Made by a program: the position numbers and the translations under genes
Source of the DNA: Gammaproteobacteria bacterium
GTDB lineage: Bacteria > Pseudomonadota > Gammaproteobacteria > Pseudomonadales > Azotimanducaceae
DNA: 49,369 nucleotides
Assembly (NCBI GenBank): GCA_007694905.1
Contig: REEU01000121.1
Span: forward strand, 1 to 49,369
Direction of reading: 5' to 3'
The notes under the pieces: generated by a model
Told to the model about the DNA's origin: nothing
Databases searched by the model: none
Seen by the model: only the letters and a program-made list of their open reading frames with translations
In this document: one piece after another, positions 47,550 through 49,369 of the stretch
Layout: the number at the start of each line of letters is the position of its first letter
How positions within the stretch are numbered: position 1 is the stretch's first letter

Positions 47550-49369
47550 CTAAGGGATCTGCTGAAACACTTCCATGGAGTAGCGGCTTTCCTCTCCAGA
47601 AGCGCTGACTGACGTGACCACGAAGTAGCGTGGTCCGGGTGGGAATGCTTGTGTGTGATCGGTCACTGAGGGACTGTCGATGGCGATGAACTGGGATTCG
47701 TAGATGCCGGATTCCGCGCCATGGTAGATGCGGAAGCCTGCGAGGTCCGTAAGCGGTGAGCCATCTTCGCGTTCAGTCGGTGCGCGCCAACTGAGTCGAG
47801 CGGCCCGGACCGGCAGAGTGCGCCTGACCGCCGTCTGCCCGCCGGCGGTCTCGCAAGTCATTGTGATGGCTATGCCCGGCGCCGCCGTGATTGGCGCACC
47901 GGCGGTGATGAGCTCGTTGGTATCGGATCGGCGCGCCTGGCACTGTTCGTCGTCGGCATCGAGGACCGAGAATTCCACCGCCACGGTGTCGGCCAAGGTG
48001 ATGAAATCGTCGACCGTTGATCCATCTTCGGCGATAAATTCGATGTGAATCTCTGGCGGAACGATCACCTCGATGTTTGCTTCGGCTATGCCGCCGCTGC
48101 CAACGCAGTGCAGGAAAAGGGTCTCATTCCGCTCGATCGGACCGAGCTGCAAAATGGCCTCGGGCTCCCAAACACCACTCCAGGACGAAAAATCGGTCCC
48201 GACCCGCTGGCAGGCGTTGGCATGGTTTGCATTGTAGGCGAGGGTTATGGACTCGGTGCCTCGCGCGTTGAGCGTTTGCGGTGTCGCTATGATGTCGATT
48301 TCGGGCGGAGCGCTATGGATCGTGTGGGCCATGAACGCCTGCTGGAACGCATTCGCCACTTCCTGCTCGCTGGCAGCCTGCCCCAAGAGATTGGCAAGTT
48401 CTAGATCGATTGCAAGCGGCATCAGCTCCGCGCGCTGTTCGGGCCGAGTTGAATCGGCAGGCAACATATAGAGCTGAGTGTAGAGTTCGAAAAGGTCATG
48501 GACCTTGACCGCGGCGAGCGCGGCGTGAGCGCCGCGCAGAAGCTGTTCCAGTAGCGGCTCGTTGATAGGCAGAGCGGCAGCAGTGATGTTGTCATGGAAT
48601 CCGAAAACGGAAGAAACGGAAGCTTCCAGGATTGGAACCGCGTCGACCCCATGCTCAGTGATCGCCAGTCGAGCTTGGGCTGCCTCAAGCAGGGTGTGGA
48701 AGGCTGCTACATGAAAAGCCGCTATCGCCTGCGGCGACGCGGCCGTTTCGGGATCACCGCCGCTGATCGCACACGATACTGTGGCGAGGAGATCATCGGC
48801 TGAAGTCGTCCGGCCGGCGAGAGCCAGTGCCGCCACACTCCTGCGTAGGGCTTCTGCCAGGGACTCGGATGCCATGAGAAGCTTCAGCGCATCTGTTGCC
48901 GTTCCTGGAGGCATGGTTGCTCCCGCGGCGAACCAAGCCGGGTCGAGTCCGAACTGTTGGATTGCAATAGATGCATCTTCATCGCCGGCGCATTGTTCGC
49001 GGGCGAGAGCGACTGTGCTGAACGGGCTGAGTACGACCTCGTGCCCGGGTTCCGATTCGAGTCGAGCGCGGAGTTCAAACATCGGCGGCAACCCAGTGGT
49101 CAGATTGATGCCGCCACTCGCGGTGATCGAGACAGGATACTGAGCAGCCGCGGGCAGATCGGCGAAGAAGCTTGCGGTGTCGTCGGTAACGGCTTCAGCG
49201 AGCAGCGTACCATTGGCGCTGTGGAACCGAACTTCAGCGCCGATGACGGGCCCGTCCAGAACGATTCCGCTTAGTGCGACTGTCTCCAGCGGCAGGGTGT
49301 CGCCGTTATTGTCCGGCTCAGAAGGCTCAGAAGGCTCAGAAGGCTCAGAAGGCTCAGAAGGCTCAGAAG
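47550..49369 (-). CDS. Large secreted protein with Ser-Glu-Pro repeats (partial, runs off right edge)
   Basis: The reading frame stays open to the window end, so about 605 residues are visible and the true start lies outside. At the far right are six in-frame SEP tripeptides (9-bp repeats, 49315-49368), a linker-like stretch. A carboxypeptidase-regulatory or bacterial Ig-like beta domain follows. A long region without recognised domain comes next. The C-terminal part (last about 85 residues, near 47550-47810) looks like a fibronectin type III-like domain containing LSWRAPTEREDGSPLTDLAGFRIYHG. Signal and anchor lie beyond the window. Likely extracellular or outer-membrane attached; no function recognised. 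Confidence 0.75.
   Translation of the reverse strand, partial: SEPSEPSEPSEPSEPSEPDNNGDTLPLETVALSGIVLDGPVIGAEVRFHSANGTLLAEAVTDDTASFFADLPAAAQYPVSITASGGINLTTGLPPMFELRARLESEPGHEVVLSPFSTVALAREQCAGDEDASIAIQQFGLDPAWFAAGATMPPGTATDALKLLMASESLAEALRRSVAALALAGRTTSADDLLATVSCAISGGDPETAASPQAIAAFHVAAFHTLLEAAQARLAITEHGVDAVPILEASVSSVFGFHDNITAAALPINEPLLEQLLRGAHAALAAVKVHDLFELYTQLYMLPADSTRPEQRAELMPLAIDLELANLLGQAASEQEVANAFQQAFMAHTIHSAPPEIDIIATPQTLNARGTESITLAYNANHANACQRVGTDFSSWSGVWEPEAILQLGPIERNETLFLHCVGSGGIAEANIEVIVPPEIHIEFIAEDGSTVDDFITLADTVAVEFSVLDADDEQCQARRSDTNELITAGAPITAAPGIAITMTCETAGGQTAVRRTLPVRAARLSWRAPTEREDGSPLTDLAGFRIYHGAESGIYESQFIAIDSPSVTDHTQAFPPGPRYFVVTSVSASGEESRYSMEVFQQIP
49315..49368. repeat. 9-bp tandem repeat (GGCTCAGAA x6)
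   Basis: Six copies of GGCTCAGAA at the right edge of the window, continuing past it (the final base 49369 starts another copy). It encodes Ser-Glu-Pro repeats on the minus strand. Units of 9 bp keep the frame, so copy-number change would lengthen or shorten the linker without breaking the gene. Confidence 0.95.

Noticed and set aside
1-49369. tRNA, rRNA or integrative element ends
   Set aside because: No cloverleaf with TTCRANYC plus matching arms, no rRNA stretches, no integrase or transposase reading frame was recognised by eye; a tRNAscan run would settle the first point.

Overview
The window looks like chromosomal DNA of a GC-rich, Gram-negative heterotroph, most likely an aquatic gammaproteobacterium. 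Evidence: three TonB-dependent outer-membrane receptors, Gram-negative lipoprotein and Sec signals, class III PHA synthase genes, ECF sigma/anti-sigma regulation, and short REP/BIME-type palindromic repeats of the gammaproteobacterial kind. No rRNA, tRNA, CRISPR array, integrase or complete insertion sequence was recognised. All names rest on motif and family recognition by eye; no database search was run.

Layout. 1-402: leader DNA with a 17-C homopolymer. 403-2169: a two-gene unit made of a heme-c protein with long CGPC-repeat arms, followed with no gap by a DUF6969-like protein; this is the best candidate for an undescribed system. 2191-2378: remnant of a luciferase-like monooxygenase. 2580-6705: XRE/MmyB-type regulator, small membrane protein, and a very GC-rich penicillin-acylase-family gene that may have been acquired. 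6982-10291: GNAT and TonB receptor 1, ending in a hairpin that recurs near 12012. 10507-14897: crotonase and an LmrA/YxaF-like TetR gene, divergent around a palindrome; a membrane-anchored SRPBCC protein; a secreted CocE/NonD hydrolase. 14894-18675 (minus): TonB receptor 2, DoxX-like protein, cytochrome c and a short VTT-like membrane protein, probably one operon. 19032-22839 (minus): AhpD-like protein; TVP38/FAD-disulfide-reductase fusion, ECF sigma factor and zinc anti-sigma. 23044-28427: TonB receptor 3 with a perfect 15-bp hairpin in its leader, a DUF547 protein, then a DUF3179 protein and a CC-motif membrane protein on the plus strand. 28633-32507: GntR and TetR regulators, divergent around two copies of a near-perfect 18-bp palindrome; a sodium:solute symporter with a small overlapping partner; a PNPOx-like flavoprotein. 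32686-37399: aldehyde dehydrogenase, DUF3185 protein, REP cluster, periplasmic GDPD, ceramidase-like lipoprotein. 37375-41157 (minus): compact series of xthA, HAD phosphatase, short PhaE-like protein, class III phaC and GNAT. 41158-41715: REP/BIME cluster with a 143-bp near-perfect duplication. 41716-49369: RidA, MATE transporter, a broken DUF2165 gene, a DUF2341/LamG secreted protein, a second AhpD-like protein, a GST, and a large secreted protein with Ser-Glu-Pro repeats running off the right edge.

How the parts fit. Much of the window concerns the envelope and small-molecule uptake or breakdown: receptors, secreted hydrolases, flavo- and heme redox proteins, CoA enzymes and ligand-sensing regulators of the XRE/MmyB, TetR and GntR types. 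Carbon storage (PhaC/PhaE) and DNA repair (XthA) share one run of overlapping or closely spaced genes. Regions between operons have collected REP elements and decaying genes.
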